Assembly (NCBI GenBank): GCA_947573795.1
Contig: CANPHE010000004.1
Location: forward strand, 26,863-90,862
Origin: an uncultured Alistipes sp.
Lineage (GTDB): Bacteria; Bacteroidota; Bacteroidia; Bacteroidales; Rikenellaceae
Direction: 5' to 3'
Length of the DNA: 64,000 bases
Shown: positions 1-9,938 of the stretch, piece by piece
Layout: each line of letters begins with the position of its first letter
Numbering within the stretch: the first letter of the stretch is position 1
Position numbers and translations under genes: made by a program
Notes under the pieces: model-generated
Database searches by the model: none
What the model saw: only the letters and a program-made list of their open reading frames with translations
Told to the model about the DNA's origin: nothing

Positions 1-2
1 TC

Positions 3-809
3 GAAAAGCTGAAGCGCGAAGATATGTCCCGCCCGGAGTTCCGGAAATCGGCGCATACCTTCACGGCGAATCAGATTGCGCAGCAGAGCGCCTACACGAT
101 TCTCGACGCCCTGCTGCGCATGCCGGGAATCGAGCTGCGCGGTTCGCGAATCCTCTACAAACGACACACGCCCATCGTCGCCGTAGACGGCATCATGGAC
201 CTATCCTACGAACAGTTATACGACTACGGACCCTCCGCATTGGGGCAAGTCAAAGCCAAGAACCCCGAGATGCCGGCGGCGGGAATCCTGGTCAAAGGCG
301 ATGCCAACCGGGTAAGCTACGTGATCGACAACTCGCGGAGGGAGAGCCTGCTCACAACGACGGCACCCGAGAAACACCTGCTGACGACGAATAACCTGCC
401 CGCAGGGCTGCAATACCCCATCGAATTCGTTTCGCGCATCGACCTGCTGGACGGCAACGACGCCATGACCCTCTGGGGGCACGACGCCTCGTTCGGTGCG
501 ATCTCCATCACGCTGAAATCGGGGGATGAGTGGGCCGAACTGCTGCGGCAGGCCGTTCGCACGGATATTACACTGGCCACGCCGATCGGGTTTCAAACGC
601 CTGCCGCGCATTATGTTCCGGCATACGACACGCCCGAGGCGCTGAAATCCCATACGCCAGACTTTCGGACGACGCTCTACTGGAATCCCTCAGTGAAAGC
701 CATAAATGGCCGGGCCACCGTCGAATGCTACCTCAACGATGCGGCTGCCGAACCATCGATCTTTTTAGAAGGGGTCGGAAATAATAAAATATACACGATT
801 TTACACTAA
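3..809 (+). CDS. C-terminal part of a surface protein with TonB-plug-like domain (partial)
   Basis: The frame is open from the first bases of the window, so this is the last ~269 residues of a longer protein that begins outside. It looks like the tail of the Bacteroidetes family that joins macroglobulin or carboxypeptidase-regulatory domains to a TonB-receptor plug-like domain. A strand reading TPIVAVDGI resembles the PLIVIDGV strand of plugs. IEFVSRIDLLDGNDA, then WG and FGAISITLK, resembles the end of a plug, and FRTTLYWNP near the C terminus recurs in this family. No beta-barrel follows, so it is not a transporter by itself. The last codons (KIYTILH and the stop) lie inside the inverted-end sequence of a repeat element, so the original C terminus may have been replaced. 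The specific role is unknown. Confidence 0.6.
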   Translation, partial: EKLKREDMSRPEFRKSAHTFTANQIAQQSAYTILDALLRMPGIELRGSRILYKRHTPIVAVDGIMDLSYEQLYDYGPSALGQVKAKNPEMPAAGILVKGDANRVSYVIDNSRRESLLTTTAPEKHLLTTNNLPAGLQYPIEFVSRIDLLDGNDAMTLWGHDASFGAISITLKSGDEWAELLRQAVRTDITLATPIGFQTPAAHYVPAYDTPEALKSHTPDFRTTLYWNPSVKAINGRATVECYLNDAAAEPSIFLEGVGNNKIYTILH

Positions 810-870
810 TTCACACTCCACCCAGCCCCTATAACCTTTCGAAGCCCCTCCATCGGGAGGGGCTTCGAAA
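788..870 (-). repeat. TIR repeat element, truncated copy 1
   Basis: A partial, reverse-oriented copy of the interspersed 190-bp element. AATATACACGATTTTACAC at 788-806 matches the inverted end of the family and leads directly into the TAA stop of the gene before it. The CCCTCC/GGAGGGG hairpin core follows at 837-870. The distal half with the CGCGGCC hairpin is not recognisable, so the copy is truncated or decayed. Confidence 0.6.
837..870. terminator. hairpin between convergent genes
   Basis: A perfect 14-bp stem (TTTCGAAGCCCCTC at 837-850 with its complement at 857-870) and a 6-base loop. It lies between two convergent genes (CDS ending at 809 and kdsD ending at 941). It is the element's core hairpin and could stop transcription from both sides, although the flanking runs are only AAA/TTT. 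Confidence 0.55.
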
Positions 871-940
871 CGAAGACCGCACAACGCGGCAATTACCGGT
901 CCGTTGCAGCGGACGCACCCGTCGGGCGTCGCGAACCGTC

Positions 941-1906
941 TCAGAGCTTGATATCGTAAATCTGGATTACGCCCTGCAATGCCCCCGCATCGTCGGTAAC
1001 CAGCAGCGAGGTGACCTTATTGCGGGTCATAAGTTTCTCGGCCTCGATCAATTTCTTGTCGGCCGTGATGGTCTTCGGATCGGGCGTAGCGATATCGGCG
1101 GCGCGGATCGAGAAAAATTCCGCCCGTCGCCGTTCCATAGCACGACGTACGTCGCCGTCGGTGACGATTCCCATGATCCGCCCGCCGTCGCAGACGACGA
1201 TCAACCCCAGACCGCCCTTCGAAATGGCATGGATCATATCCGTCGCCGGACAATCGGGAGCCACCACCGGAAGGTCGTGCTTGCGCATGACGTTGCCCAC
1301 GGTCATCAACAGGCGCCGCCCCAGGCTGCCGCCCGGATGCAGACGCGCGAAATCGACGCTCGTGAAACCCCGCATCTCCATCAACGCCACGGCCAAAGCA
1401 TCGCCCAAGGCGATCTGCGCCGTGGTGGAGGACGTAGGAGCCAGGTGGAGAATGCACGCTTCGCGCCGCACCCCCACGTCGAGATGGACATCCGAATTGC
1501 GCGCCAACGCCGAATCGGCATTGCCCGTCATCGAAATCAGCCGATTGCCGTTGGAATGGACAAACGGCACGATCTTCAGAATTTCGTCCGTCTCTCCCGA
1601 ATAAGAGAGCGCCAGCACGACATCCTCTTTCGAAATCATACCCAAATCGCCGTGGAAGGCTTCGCCGGGATGGAGGAAGAAACTCGGCGTGCCCGTCGAG
1701 GCGAGCGTAGCGGCGATCTTGCGTCCCACGAGGCCCGATTTGCCCATACCCGTAATGATACATTTTCCGCGGCACTCCAGGATCAATGCCACAGCCTCGA
1801 CGAAACGATCGTCGAGGTTCTCTTCGAGGTGGCGCAGCGCCAGCATTTCGGTATGCACGGCCTTGCGGGCTACCGCGAGAATCCGTTCCTTATTCGTTTC
1901 GATCAT
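941..1906 (-). CDS. kdsD: arabinose-5-phosphate isomerase (KpsF/GutQ family)
   Basis: Converts ribulose-5-phosphate to arabinose-5-phosphate, the first step of Kdo synthesis for lipopolysaccharide. The 321-residue product has the family layout: an N-terminal SIS sugar-isomerase domain (about residues 35-170, with GMGKSGLVGRK and the HPGEAFHGDLG segment) and two CBS domains (about 205-321). The start MIETNKER is chosen because its ATG overlaps the kdsA stop as ATGA, implying translational coupling; an upstream in-frame extension has no family similarity. It is last in the kdsA-kdsD pair, with kdsB just beyond, so three Kdo steps are encoded together. The assignment is firm; whether it also serves capsule synthesis cannot be seen. 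Confidence 0.93.
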   Translation of the reverse strand: MIETNKERILAVARKAVHTEMLALRHLEENLDDRFVEAVALILECRGKCIITGMGKSGLVGRKIAATLASTGTPSFFLHPGEAFHGDLGMISKEDVVLALSYSGETDEILKIVPFVHSNGNRLISMTGNADSALARNSDVHLDVGVRREACILHLAPTSSTTAQIALGDALAVALMEMRGFTSVDFARLHPGGSLGRRLLMTVGNVMRKHDLPVVAPDCPATDMIHAISKGGLGLIVVCDGGRIMGIVTDGDVRRAMERRRAEFFSIRAADIATPDPKTITADKKLIEAEKLMTRNKVTSLLVTDDAGALQGVIQIYDIKL

Positions 1907-2652
1907 GACAGCAAATTTTTGACGAGGTTTTCCAGATCGTCCAGGCGCAGCATGTTGGGACCGTCGCTCAGGGCACGGTCCGGATCGGGATGCACTTCGA
2001 AGAAGAAGGCATTGGCACCGAATGCGCGGGCCGCCAGGGCCATCGCCGGGACGAACTCGCGGTTGCCGCCCGTCTTCCCGCCGGCGGCACCCGGGCGCTG
2101 CACCGAATGGGTACAATCCATGACCACCGTATCGGCGATGCGCAGCATATCGGGGATGTTGCGGAAATCGACCACTAAATTATTATAACCGTAGACATTG
2201 CCCCGCTCGGTAAGCCAGACCTCGCGGGCTCCGGCTTCGCGGGCCTTTTCATAAGGATAGCGCATATCCTCGCCCGAGAGGAACTGCGCTTTCTTGATAT
2301 TGACCGTGCGGCCCGTCTTCGCCGCAGCGATGAGCAAATCGGTCTGGCGGCAGAGGAATGCCGGAATCTGAATCACGTCGACGACCTCGCCTACGGGTGC
2401 CGCCTGCCACGCTTCGTGGATATCCGTCAACAGTCGCAGCCCCCATTTGGCCCGCACGTCGGCGAGCATTTGCAGACCGCGATCGAGCCCTGGCCCGCGG
2501 AACGACGAGATCGACGTACGGTTGGCCTTGTCGAACGAAGCTTTGAAGATGATTTCGGTACCGAGGTTGCGATTGATGGCCGTCAGCCGTTCGGCCACGA
2601 TGTCGAGCAATTCGGCCGATTCGATGACACAAGGTCCTGCTATGAAGATCAT
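1903..2652 (-). CDS. kdsA: 3-deoxy-8-phosphooctulonate synthase
   Basis: Condenses arabinose-5-phosphate with phosphoenolpyruvate to give Kdo-8-phosphate in the cytoplasm. The 249-residue product starts with MIFIAGPCVIES, the typical first strand of the DAHP-synthase-like barrel. KASFDKANRTS, DIHE and KKAQFLSGEDM are family landmarks. At about 250 residues it matches the shorter Bacteroidetes versions rather than the ~280-residue enterobacterial form. A longer in-frame start is possible, but that stretch is low-complexity arginine-rich sequence translated from the upstream repeat, so it is rejected. The stop overlaps the kdsD start by four bases. Confidence 0.94.
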   Translation of the reverse strand: MIFIAGPCVIESAELLDIVAERLTAINRNLGTEIIFKASFDKANRTSISSFRGPGLDRGLQMLADVRAKWGLRLLTDIHEAWQAAPVGEVVDVIQIPAFLCRQTDLLIAAAKTGRTVNIKKAQFLSGEDMRYPYEKAREAGAREVWLTERGNVYGYNNLVVDFRNIPDMLRIADTVVMDCTHSVQRPGAAGGKTGGNREFVPAMALAARAFGANAFFFEVHPDPDRALSDGPNMLRLDDLENLVKNLLS

Positions 2653-2692
2653 AAATAAGTAGTTTTTATTGTTGTGCGGCTCTTGGGGGCCG

Positions 2693-2800
2693 TAGGCTGC
2701 GTCCTTTAACTTTTCATCTGCAAACTGCGGCTCTTGGAGCCGCGCGGGCCGCAGCCTCCGGCGGCGGAGGCCCGCATCTGACGATGCCGTCCTCCGCAGG
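2693..2800 (-). repeat. GC-rich hairpin repeat (family 2), copy 1
   Basis: The kdsB-kdsA gap (2653-2927) holds a palindrome-rich repeat. CTGCAAACTGCGGCTC at about 2718-2733 runs into the 7-bp hairpin GCGGCTC/GAGCCGC (2727-2743), then further GGGCCG, CCTCCG and CGGAGG complementary blocks. The same series recurs at about 20690-20775. A GCAAAAACTTTTCACGTTTAACC-like segment lies at about 2867-2890, and a related segment accompanies the other copy. Function unknown; it would be transcribed as the leader before kdsA. Confidence 0.65.
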
Positions 2801-2927
2801 CTGCAACCCGCAAAACCTGCACGAAACATCAACGCCTAAATTCCCCGCTCTTAGCGGGACGAATCGCAAAAACTTTTCACGTTTAACCGATCACCTCTCA
2901 CCTTCATAAAACCCGCCTCTTAGCCGG

Positions 2928-3698
2928 CTAATGCTTAATTGCTCCGGCTCTTAGCCAGGCTTCGGCCCGCTCCAGGTCCTCGGGGGTATCGATACCGACC
3001 GTCTCGGCATCGGTAATGCCCACGCCGATGCGGTAGCCGTTCTCCAACCAGCGAAGCTGTTCGAGCGATTCGGCCTTTTCGAGCGTCGATTGCGGCAGCT
3101 CCGTCACGGCCCGCAGCGCTTCGCAGCGGAAGGCATAGAGCCCGATATGTTTATAAAAGGTATGGCGTGCGAGCCACTCCTCGCGGGGCACGCCCCGCAG
3201 ATAGGGAATCACCGAACGCGAAAAATAGAGGGCCTGCGAACGGCTGTCGAGCACCACCTTCGGCGAATTGGGGTTCTCCAACGCCGCCAGCCCGTCACTC
3301 TCGGCGAAAGGTTTGACGAGGGTGGCGATATCGGTCTGCGGATCGTCGAAGCAGCGCATCACGGCTTCCAACTGCGAAGCACGGATGAAAGGTTCGTCAC
3401 CCTGCACGTTGATAACGACGTCGTAGTGCTCCCCCGTGCGGGCGCATACCTTCTCGAAGGCCTCGCGGCAACGGTCCGTGCCGCTGCGATGCTCCGCAGA
3501 GGTCATTTCGACCCGCCCGCCGAATGCCAGCACGGCGTCGCGGATACGCTGGTCGTCGGTCGCCACCACGGCCTCCAGAACCGCGGCGACCTGCTCGTAG
3601 ACCCGCTGGATCACGGTTTTTCCGCCCAGCACGGCCAGCGGCTTGCCGGGAAAACGCGTCGAAGCATAACGCGCCGGAATGATTGCTAAGAATTTCAT
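2928..3698 (-). CDS. kdsB: CMP-Kdo synthetase (3-deoxy-manno-octulosonate cytidylyltransferase)
   Basis: Activates Kdo with CTP to CMP-Kdo, the donor used to build the inner core of lipopolysaccharide. The 256-residue product starts [11 protein letters not shown] and carries the nucleotide-binding signature [24 protein letters not shown], the metal and sugar binding segment, is also visible. Length matches the family. The upstream in-frame codons come from the repeat-rich spacer and are excluded. It lies downstream of lon on the same strand but is separated by a 327-bp repeat block, so co-transcription with lon is uncertain. Confidence 0.95.
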   Translation of the reverse strand: MKFLAIIPARYASTRFPGKPLAVLGGKTVIQRVYEQVAAVLEAVVATDDQRIRDAVLAFGGRVEMTSAEHRSGTDRCREAFEKVCARTGEHYDVVINVQGDEPFIRASQLEAVMRCFDDPQTDIATLVKPFAESDGLAALENPNSPKVVLDSRSQALYFSRSVIPYLRGVPREEWLARHTFYKHIGLYAFRCEALRAVTELPQSTLEKAESLEQLRWLENGYRIGVGITDAETVGIDTPEDLERAEAWLRAGAIKH

Positions 3699-3706
3699 GG
3701 TCTTAC

Positions 3707-4020
3707 GGTTTTGTACCGTTATCTGTTTCTCGGTTTTCAATAGCACCCCGGACGGATGAAGCCTCGCGGTGAAACGTCGCGTCTACAAATCCGACCCTCC
3801 CCTAACTGCGGTGCCAGGCGAGTGCAATCGAACTTGTTCGAATTGCCGAGCCGCAGCAGCAGAAACGGAACGTAAATCCCCTCCCCAGGAGGGGACTTCG
3901 ATGCCGCCAAGCGGCAAAGAGGGATTCAGAGCGACAATTCACAACCGGTTTTGTACCGTTATCTGTTCCGCGGTTTTCAATAGCACCCCGGACGGATGAA
4001 GCCTCGCGGCGAAACGCCGC
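3707..4020 (+). repeat. composite repeat: 74-bp direct repeats around a long-form TIR element core
   Basis: The whole lon-kdsB gap is repetitive. A 74-bp unit at 3707-3780 recurs at 3947-4020, exactly 240 bp later, with four mismatches. Between them lie the element core sequences CCGACCCTCCCCTAA and AAATCCCCTCC..GGAGGGGACTTC, separated by an extra 70-bp module (about 3806-3875) that includes GTGCAATCGAACTTGTTCGA (3822-3841). The same module occurs in the copy at 27679-28015. The canonical inverted ends are not clear here, so this is a rearranged copy. Confidence 0.7.
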
Positions 4021-4025
4021 GACCA

Positions 4026-6458
4026 CTATTGTTCCAAAGCCAACGCCAGCACGTCGTCGTTCGTGCGGACATAGTGGAACGTCAGCCCCTCGATGTATTC
4101 GGGTTTGATCTCGGCGATATCCTTGCGGTTCTCCTCCGAGAGGATCAGTTCGGTGATTCCGGCCCGTTTGGCGGCCAAAATCTTCTCCTTGATGCCGCCC
4201 ACGGGCATCACCCGACCGCGCAGCGTCGTTTCGCCTGTCATGGCGATGCGCTCCTTGACCTTGCGTCCCGTGTAGGTCGAGACGAGCGACGTCACCATCG
4301 TGATGCCCGCCGAAGGCCCGTCCTTCGGAATCGCACCCTCCGGAACGTGGATGTTGACGTCCGTCTTCTCAAAAACAGCGGGATCGATGCCCAGCTCGGC
4401 ATGGTGGGCCATCACCCACTCGTGCGCAATGGTCGCCGACTCCTTCATCACGTCGCCCAGATTACCCGTCAGGCTCAGCTTGCCCTTGCCGGGCGTAAGG
4501 CACGACTCGATATAAAGGATATCGCCGCCGACCTCGGTCCAGGCCAGGCCCGTCACCACACCCGTCATGCCGCCCACTTCGTACTGCTCGCGCAGGAAAG
4601 TCGGCATGCCCAGAATCTTTTCGAGCTCCCGCTCGCCGATCTCCGGAGCGAAGGCCTCGTCGAAGGCGATCTGCTTGGCCCGAGCCCGGGCGATCTTGGC
4701 CAGGTGTTTGTCCAGCGAACGGACCCCCGCCTCGCGCGTATAGCTGGAGATCAGACGGTCGACGATCGCAGGGGTCAAGACCAACTCGCCCTCCTTGATG
4801 CCGTGGGCCTCGCGCTGCTTGGGCAGCAAGTGGTCCAAGGCGATGCGAATCTTCTCCTCGGCGATATATCCCGGAATGTTGATCATCTCCATACGGTCGC
4901 GCAGCGCCGGAGCGATGTTGGCGATGTTGTTGGCCGTAGCGATGAAAAGCACTTTCGAGAGGTCGTACTCCAGGTCGATATAGTTGTCGTGGAACGTGGT
5001 GTTCTGCTCGGGATCGAGCACCTCGAGCAGGGCGCTCGACGGATCGCCGTGGTTCGAAACCGTCACCTTATCCACCTCGTCGAGGATGATGACCGGATTG
5101 GACGACCCACAGCGTTTGATCGTCTGGATGATGCGGCCCGGCATGGCGCCGATGTAGGTGCGGCGGTGGCCGCGGATCTCCGACTCGTCGTGCAGACCGC
5201 CCAGCGAAATACGGCCGAACTTGCGGCCCAGCGCCGCAGCGACCGACTTGCCGAGCGAGGTTTTACCCACGCCCGGAGGGCCGTAGAGGCAGAGGATCGG
5301 CGATTTCAGATCGCCCTTGAGCTTGATGACGGCCAGGTGCTCCAAGATACGTTCCTTGACCTCCTCCAATCCGAAGTGGTCGCGGTCCAGCTGCTCGCGG
5401 GCGCACGTCAGGTCGAGGTTATCCTTCGTGACGTCGTTCCACGGCAGTTCGAGCAACAGTTGGAGGTAGGTCATCTGCACCGAATACTCCGCCACGGCGG
5501 GGTTGAGCCGCTCGACCTTCTGCAACTCCTTCTCGAAGGTCTCGCCCACCTCCGCGGGCCAATTCTTCTTCTGCGCCTCCTCGCGCATGCGCTCGATCTC
5601 CATGTCGGGACCGTCGCCCAGCTCGTCCTGGATCGTGCGCATCTGCTGTTGCAGGTAATAGTCGCGCTGCTGCTTGTCGATCTCCTGCTTGACACGCTCC
5701 TGAATCTGATTCTTCAGCTCGGCCAACTGCTGTTCGCGGACCAGGATTTCGAGCAGCTTGCGGGCACGGGCCAGCAGCCCGGGCGCTTCGAGCAGCGATT
5801 GCCGGTCTTCGTCCGTGAGCTCCATGTTGGAGCAGATGAAGTTGATGATTCCGCGCTTGGAATCGATGTTCTTGATGGCGAAAGCCGCCTCCTTGGGCAT
5901 CGTCGGCGAGACGTTGATGATGCTCAGCGCCACGTCGCGCACCGAGTCGACCAGCGCCTCGAACTCGATGCTCTTCATGTCGGGCGACGAATCGCGCAGC
6001 GCCGTGACGCGGGCCTTGAAATAGGGCTCCGTGCGGACGTATTCGCGGATTTCGATCTTCTCCAGACCGTTCAGTATGACCGTAAGATTGCCGTTGGGCA
6101 TCTCCAATATCTTGATGATGCGGGCCGCCGTGCCGACTTTGTACATATCGTCGGGCGCGGGGTCTTCGACATCGCTTTCGCGTTGCAGCACGGCTCCCAG
6201 AATACCCCCTTCGGCATTCACGGCACGCACGAGCGAAATGCTCTTGTCGCGGCCGACCGTGATGGGCGTGATCGCGCCCGGAAACAGAACCGACGAACGC
6301 AGCGTAAGGATCGGAATGATCTCCGGAACCTCGATCTCCTCGGAGAGCTCGTCGCCCCCGGTAACGATCGGAATCACGCGGTGCTTGCCGTCGAAAAGTT
6401 CGGGCGAAAGGTTCATTTCGTCGATTTCGACGGTCTCTATCTTCTCTTTTTTACTCAT
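4026..6458 (-). CDS. lon: ATP-dependent Lon protease
   Basis: A cytoplasmic AAA+ serine protease that degrades misfolded and regulatory proteins. The 810-residue product has the full Lon order: an N-terminal substrate-binding domain (about 45-250), a helical region, the AAA+ module with Walker A GPPGVGKT at 393-400 and Walker [10 protein letters not shown], then the protease domain. The catalytic serine is in [10 protein letters not shown], and the catalytic lysine lies later in the [15 protein letters not shown] segment. Start [11 protein letters not shown] sits 20 bp from a clear -7 promoter box. The gene is divergent from valS and its 3' end abuts the repeat block before kdsB. Confidence 0.97.
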   Translation of the reverse strand: MSKKEKIETVEIDEMNLSPELFDGKHRVIPIVTGGDELSEEIEVPEIIPILTLRSSVLFPGAITPITVGRDKSISLVRAVNAEGGILGAVLQRESDVEDPAPDDMYKVGTAARIIKILEMPNGNLTVILNGLEKIEIREYVRTEPYFKARVTALRDSSPDMKSIEFEALVDSVRDVALSIINVSPTMPKEAAFAIKNIDSKRGIINFICSNMELTDEDRQSLLEAPGLLARARKLLEILVREQQLAELKNQIQERVKQEIDKQQRDYYLQQQMRTIQDELGDGPDMEIERMREEAQKKNWPAEVGETFEKELQKVERLNPAVAEYSVQMTYLQLLLELPWNDVTKDNLDLTCAREQLDRDHFGLEEVKERILEHLAVIKLKGDLKSPILCLYGPPGVGKTSLGKSVAAALGRKFGRISLGGLHDESEIRGHRRTYIGAMPGRIIQTIKRCGSSNPVIILDEVDKVTVSNHGDPSSALLEVLDPEQNTTFHDNYIDLEYDLSKVLFIATANNIANIAPALRDRMEMINIPGYIAEEKIRIALDHLLPKQREAHGIKEGELVLTPAIVDRLISSYTREAGVRSLDKHLAKIARARAKQIAFDEAFAPEIGERELEKILGMPTFLREQYEVGGMTGVVTGLAWTEVGGDILYIESCLTPGKGKLSLTGNLGDVMKESATIAHEWVMAHHAELGIDPAVFEKTDVNIHVPEGAIPKDGPSAGITMVTSLVSTYTGRKVKERIAMTGETTLRGRVMPVGGIKEKILAAKRAGITELILSEENRKDIAEIKPEYIEGLTFHYVRTNDDVLALALEQ

Positions 6459-6478
6459 ATCGTCTTTATATATCGGTG

Positions 6479-6486
6479 CAAAGGTA
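6479..6486 (-). promoter_or_regulatory. lon promoter -7 box
   Basis: CAAAGGTA on the plus strand reads TACCTTTG on the lon strand, a full match to the Bacteroidetes TAnnTTTG box, 21 bp before the lon start. No convincing -33 TTTG is seen at the usual distance. Confidence 0.65.
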
Positions 6487-6529
6487 ACGTTTTTTCGAGG
6501 ATTTTATTTCATCTTTGACAGAATGTTGA

Positions 6530-6537
6530 TAACTTTG
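6530..6537 (+). promoter_or_regulatory. valS promoter -7 box
   Basis: TAACTTTG fits TAnnTTTG, 32 bp before the valS start. A second partial box, CATCTTTG, ends at 6517. The lon and valS promoters face away from each other within 111 bp. Confidence 0.65.
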
Positions 6538-6569
6538 CAGCCCTAAGTACGAAGTAAAATACGACAACC

Positions 6570-9197
6570 ATGCAAATCGCAGACAAATACGCCCCGCGCG
6601 AAATCGAGGCGAAATGGTACGAATACTGGACCGAGCGACGGCTTTTCCACTCCGAACCCGATGAACGACAGCCCTATACGATCGTCATCCCGCCCCCCAA
6701 CGTCACGGGCATGCTCCACATGGGCCACATGCTCAACAACACGCTGCAGGACGTGCTGGTACGCCGCGCCCGCATGTCGGGCCGCAACGCCTGCTGGGTG
6801 CCGGGCATGGACCACGCGTCGATCGCCACCGAAGCCAAGGTCGTGGCGATGCTGCGCGAGCGGGGCATCGAGAAATCGTCGCTCTCGCGCGAGGAGTTCC
6901 TGCGCTACGCCTGGGAGTGGAAGGAGAAATACGGCGGCATGATCCTCAAACAGCTGCGCAAACTGGGCGCCTCGTGCGACTGGGAGCGCACCTGCTTCAC
7001 GATGGACGACGCCCGCACGGAAAGCGTCCTGCGCGTCTTCTGCGACCTCTACGAAAAGGGCCTCATCTACCGCGGCGTGCGCATGGTCAACTGGGACCCT
7101 GCGGCCCAGACGGCGCTTTCGGACGAGGAGGTGATTTTCAAGGAGTCGCACGGCAAGCTCTACTACCTGCGCTACAAGGTCGAGGGCTCCGACCGCACGA
7201 TCATCGTCGCCACGACCCGCCCCGAAACCATCCTGGGCGATACGGCGCTGTGCGTCAACCCCGACGACGAACGCTACCAAGACCTGCCCGCCGACGCTCG
7301 CGTCATCGTTCCTTTGGTGGGCCGTTCGATTCCCGTGATCCGCGACTCGTACGTCGACATCGAATTCGGTACGGGCGCCCTGAAGGTCACCCCGGCGCAC
7401 GACGTGAACGACTACATGCTGGGCGAGAAATACGGCCTGGAGACCATCGACATTTTCAACGACGACGGCACGATCAACGACAAGGTGGGCCTCTACGTCG
7501 GTGAGGAACGTTTCGAGGTGCGCCGCAAGATCGAAGGCGACCTGGCCGCCGCCGGATTGCTGGAAAAGACCGAGGAGTACACCAACAACGTGGGCTACTC
7601 CGAGCGTACGGGCGTGGCGATCGAGCCCAAGCTCTCGATGCAGTGGTTCCTTTCGATGAAGAAGATTTCGGAACCCGCGACGAAGGCCGTCATGGAGGAC
7701 GCCATCCGCTTCGTGCCCGAGAAATACAAGAACACCTACCGCTACTGGATGGAGAACATCAAGGACTGGTGCATCTCGCGCCAGCTGTGGTGGGGCCAGC
7801 GCATCCCGGCCTACTACCTCCCGAAGGGCGGTTTCGTCGTGGCCCTCACGGCAGAGGAGGCGCTCGAAAAAGCCCGCGCCAAGACGGGCGACGCCTCGTT
7901 GCAGGCGAGCGACCTGCGCCAGGACGAAGACGTGCTGGACACGTGGTTCTCATCGTGGCTGTGGCCGATCTCGGTATTCGACGGCATCCGCAACCCCGAC
8001 AACGCCGAGGTGAACTACTACTACCCGACCGACGATCTGGTGACGGGCCCCGATATCATCTTCTTCTGGGTGGCCCGCATGATTATGGCCGGATACGAAT
8101 TCCGCGGCGAGAAGCCCTTCTCGAACGTCTATTTCACGGGTATCGTCCGCGACAAGATCGGCCGCAAGATGTCCAAGCAGCTGGGTAACTCGCCCGATCC
8201 GCTGGATTTGATCGACCGTTACGGCGCCGACGGCGTGCGTATGGCGATGCTGATCTCCTCGTCGGCCGGCAACGACGTAATGTTCGACGAAGCGCTGTGC
8301 GAGCAGGGCCGCAACTTCGGCAACAAGATCTGGAACGCCTACCGTCTGGTCAACGGCTGGAAGGTGGACGACGCGGCCGTCCGGAGCGAGAACGACCGCC
8401 TGGCCGGGGAGTGGTTCCGCCAGGCGATGAACCGCTCGCTGCGGCAGATCGCCGACGATTTCAAGTCCTACCGCATTTCGGAGGCTTTCAAGGAGGCTTA
8501 CCGCCTCTTCTGGGACGACTTCAGCGGTCTCTACCTCGAAATGGTGAAGCCCGCCTACGGAGCACCGACCGACGCGGCGACGATGGCCCAGACGCGTGTC
8601 TTCTTCGATGCGCTGATGCGCATGCTGCACCCCTTCATGCCCTTCGTCACGGAGGAGATCTGGCAGGATATCGCCCCGCGTGCCGAGGGCGAATCGATCT
8701 GCACGGCGGCGATGCCCGAGGCCGGGGAGATCGACGAGGCCTTGCTCGCTCGTTTCGAGCTGGCCAAGGAGATCGTGACGGCCGTGCGCAGCATCCGCAA
8801 CCAGAAGAATCTGCCGCAGAAAGAGTCGCTGACGCTGCGCGTCATCGTCGACGAGAACTATCCTGCGGAGTTCGCTCCCGTGATCGGAAAGCTGGCCAAC
8901 CTCGCGGCGATCGAACCCGTGGCGGAGAAAGACCCCGCGGCGGCGGCCTTCATCGTCAAGACGACGCAGTATTTCGTGCCGATGGAGGGCAAAATCGACG
9001 TCGAGGCCGAGCGCAAGAAACTCTCGGACGACTTGACCTACTACGAAGGCTTCCTCGCTTCGGTGATGAAGAAACTTTCGAACGAACGGTTCGTCAACTC
9101 GGCGCCCGAGAAGGTCGTAGCCAACGAGCGCGCCAAGCAGGCCGATGCCGAGGCCAAGATCGCCGCGCTCAAGGAGCAGCTCGCGGCGTTGAAATAG
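6570..9197 (+). CDS. valS: valine--tRNA ligase
   Basis: Charges tRNA-Val. The 875-residue class I synthetase has the HIGH motif as HMGH (residues 50-53, within [14 protein letters not shown]) and the KMSKS loop as KMSKQ (about 533-537, followed by LGNSPDPLD). Between them lie the editing domain and [10 protein letters not shown]. The C-terminal coiled-coil tRNA arm is present (about residues 810-875, rich in E, K and A, ending [13 protein letters not shown]). The length is standard for bacteria. It has its own promoter, and a large GC-rich hairpin follows its stop codon. Confidence 0.97.
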   Translation: MQIADKYAPREIEAKWYEYWTERRLFHSEPDERQPYTIVIPPPNVTGMLHMGHMLNNTLQDVLVRRARMSGRNACWVPGMDHASIATEAKVVAMLRERGIEKSSLSREEFLRYAWEWKEKYGGMILKQLRKLGASCDWERTCFTMDDARTESVLRVFCDLYEKGLIYRGVRMVNWDPAAQTALSDEEVIFKESHGKLYYLRYKVEGSDRTIIVATTRPETILGDTALCVNPDDERYQDLPADARVIVPLVGRSIPVIRDSYVDIEFGTGALKVTPAHDVNDYMLGEKYGLETIDIFNDDGTINDKVGLYVGEERFEVRRKIEGDLAAAGLLEKTEEYTNNVGYSERTGVAIEPKLSMQWFLSMKKISEPATKAVMEDAIRFVPEKYKNTYRYWMENIKDWCISRQLWWGQRIPAYYLPKGGFVVALTAEEALEKARAKTGDASLQASDLRQDEDVLDTWFSSWLWPISVFDGIRNPDNAEVNYYYPTDDLVTGPDIIFFWVARMIMAGYEFRGEKPFSNVYFTGIVRDKIGRKMSKQLGNSPDPLDLIDRYGADGVRMAMLISSSAGNDVMFDEALCEQGRNFGNKIWNAYRLVNGWKVDDAAVRSENDRLAGEWFRQAMNRSLRQIADDFKSYRISEAFKEAYRLFWDDFSGLYLEMVKPAYGAPTDAATMAQTRVFFDALMRMLHPFMPFVTEEIWQDIAPRAEGESICTAAMPEAGEIDEALLARFELAKEIVTAVRSIRNQKNLPQKESLTLRVIVDENYPAEFAPVIGKLANLAAIEPVAEKDPAAAAFIVKTTQYFVPMEGKIDVEAERKKLSDDLTYYEGFLASVMKKLSNERFVNSAPEKVVANERAKQADAEAKIAALKEQLAALK

Positions 9198-9324
9198 GAG
9201 GAAACGAGCAATGGCAGGTGAAAGGTTCGGGATTTTCCGGACCTTTTGCCTATCCGAAAAATACGGACCGAAAGAGTGGCTTCTTGCCGTCATCTGTCCC
9301 CGGACGCAGTTTGCGAGAAAGATC

Positions 9325-9402
9325 ATCTTCGGCGGCCGGGCCGGTCGCGCTAAAAGCGCGAGCCGCCGAAGATGGCAAAACAAAGCCTTGCAGTTTGCAG
9401 CA
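9325..9402 (+). repeat. GC-rich hairpin repeat (family 3), copy 1
   Basis: In the valS-rnhA gap (9198-9476), a 12-bp stem (ATCTTCGGCGGC at 9325-9336 with its complement at 9362-9373) encloses a second stem TCGCGC/GCGCGA with loop TAAAA. GCAGTTTGCAGC follows at 9391-9402. A shorter version of the same hairpin plus GTTTGCAGC lies at 16318-16369. Each copy follows the 3' end of a plus-strand gene. The structure may act as a transcription end or RNA stabiliser, but there is no T-run. Confidence 0.6.
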
Positions 9403-9476
9403 AAAAACTAAAGTCCGTCTTTAAGCCGGGCACTGGCGACAAGCCACGAAAAACTTTAACATTTAACCCTTTCGAT

Positions 9477-9938
9477 TTGGCACAGATCACCATCTATACC
9501 GACGGTTCGGCCCTGGGCAACCCGGGACCGGGCGGCTACGGCATCGTCCTGCTCTCGGGTCCCTACCGCAAGGAGATTTCCCAGGGATTCCGCCGGACGA
9601 CCAACAACCGCATGGAGCTGCGGGCCGTCTGCGTGGCGCTCGAAACCCTCAAATTCTCCGGCTCGGAGGTCGTGCTCTACTCCGACTCGAAATACGTCAT
9701 CGACGCCGTGACCAAAGGCTGGGTCTTCGGCTGGGAGCGCAAGGGATTCGCCGGGAAGAAAAATCCCGACCTGTGGATGCGGTTCCTGCGCATCTATCGC
9801 CAGCATCACGTCCGTTTCGTGTGGGTCAAAGGCCATGCCGAGACCGTCGAAAACAACCGCTGCGACCAGTTGGCCGTCGCTGCGGCCAACGACCGCGCCC
9901 ACCACGTCGAAGATACGGGCTACGAAGGAAATTCCTGA
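9477..9938 (+). CDS. rnhA: ribonuclease HI (probable TTG start)
   Basis: Removes RNA from RNA-DNA hybrids. The conserved core begins [21 protein letters not shown] and contains the acidic catalytic set: Asp in YTDGS, Glu in NNRMELRA, Asp in YSDSKYV, and Asp in [14 protein letters not shown] is also present. The last ATG in frame is at 9372, which would add 35 residues with no family similarity translated from repeat sequence. A TTG at 9477 gives a product starting (M)[10 protein letters not shown] of 153 residues, the normal length and N terminus for this enzyme, so it is preferred. If TTG is not used, the protein carries an odd basic N-terminal extension. Confidence 0.9.
   Translation: MAQITIYTDGSALGNPGPGGYGIVLLSGPYRKEISQGFRRTTNNRMELRAVCVALETLKFSGSEVVLYSDSKYVIDAVTKGWVFGWERKGFAGKKNPDLWMRFLRIYRQHHVRFVWVKGHAETVENNRCDQLAVAAANDRAHHVEDTGYEGNS

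Noticed and set aside
3996..6518. An 840-codon open frame antisense to lon
   Set aside because: It mirrors lon on the other strand, is Arg/Leu/Asp-rich with no domain, and lacks a promoter. High GC codon bias creates long antisense frames throughout the window.
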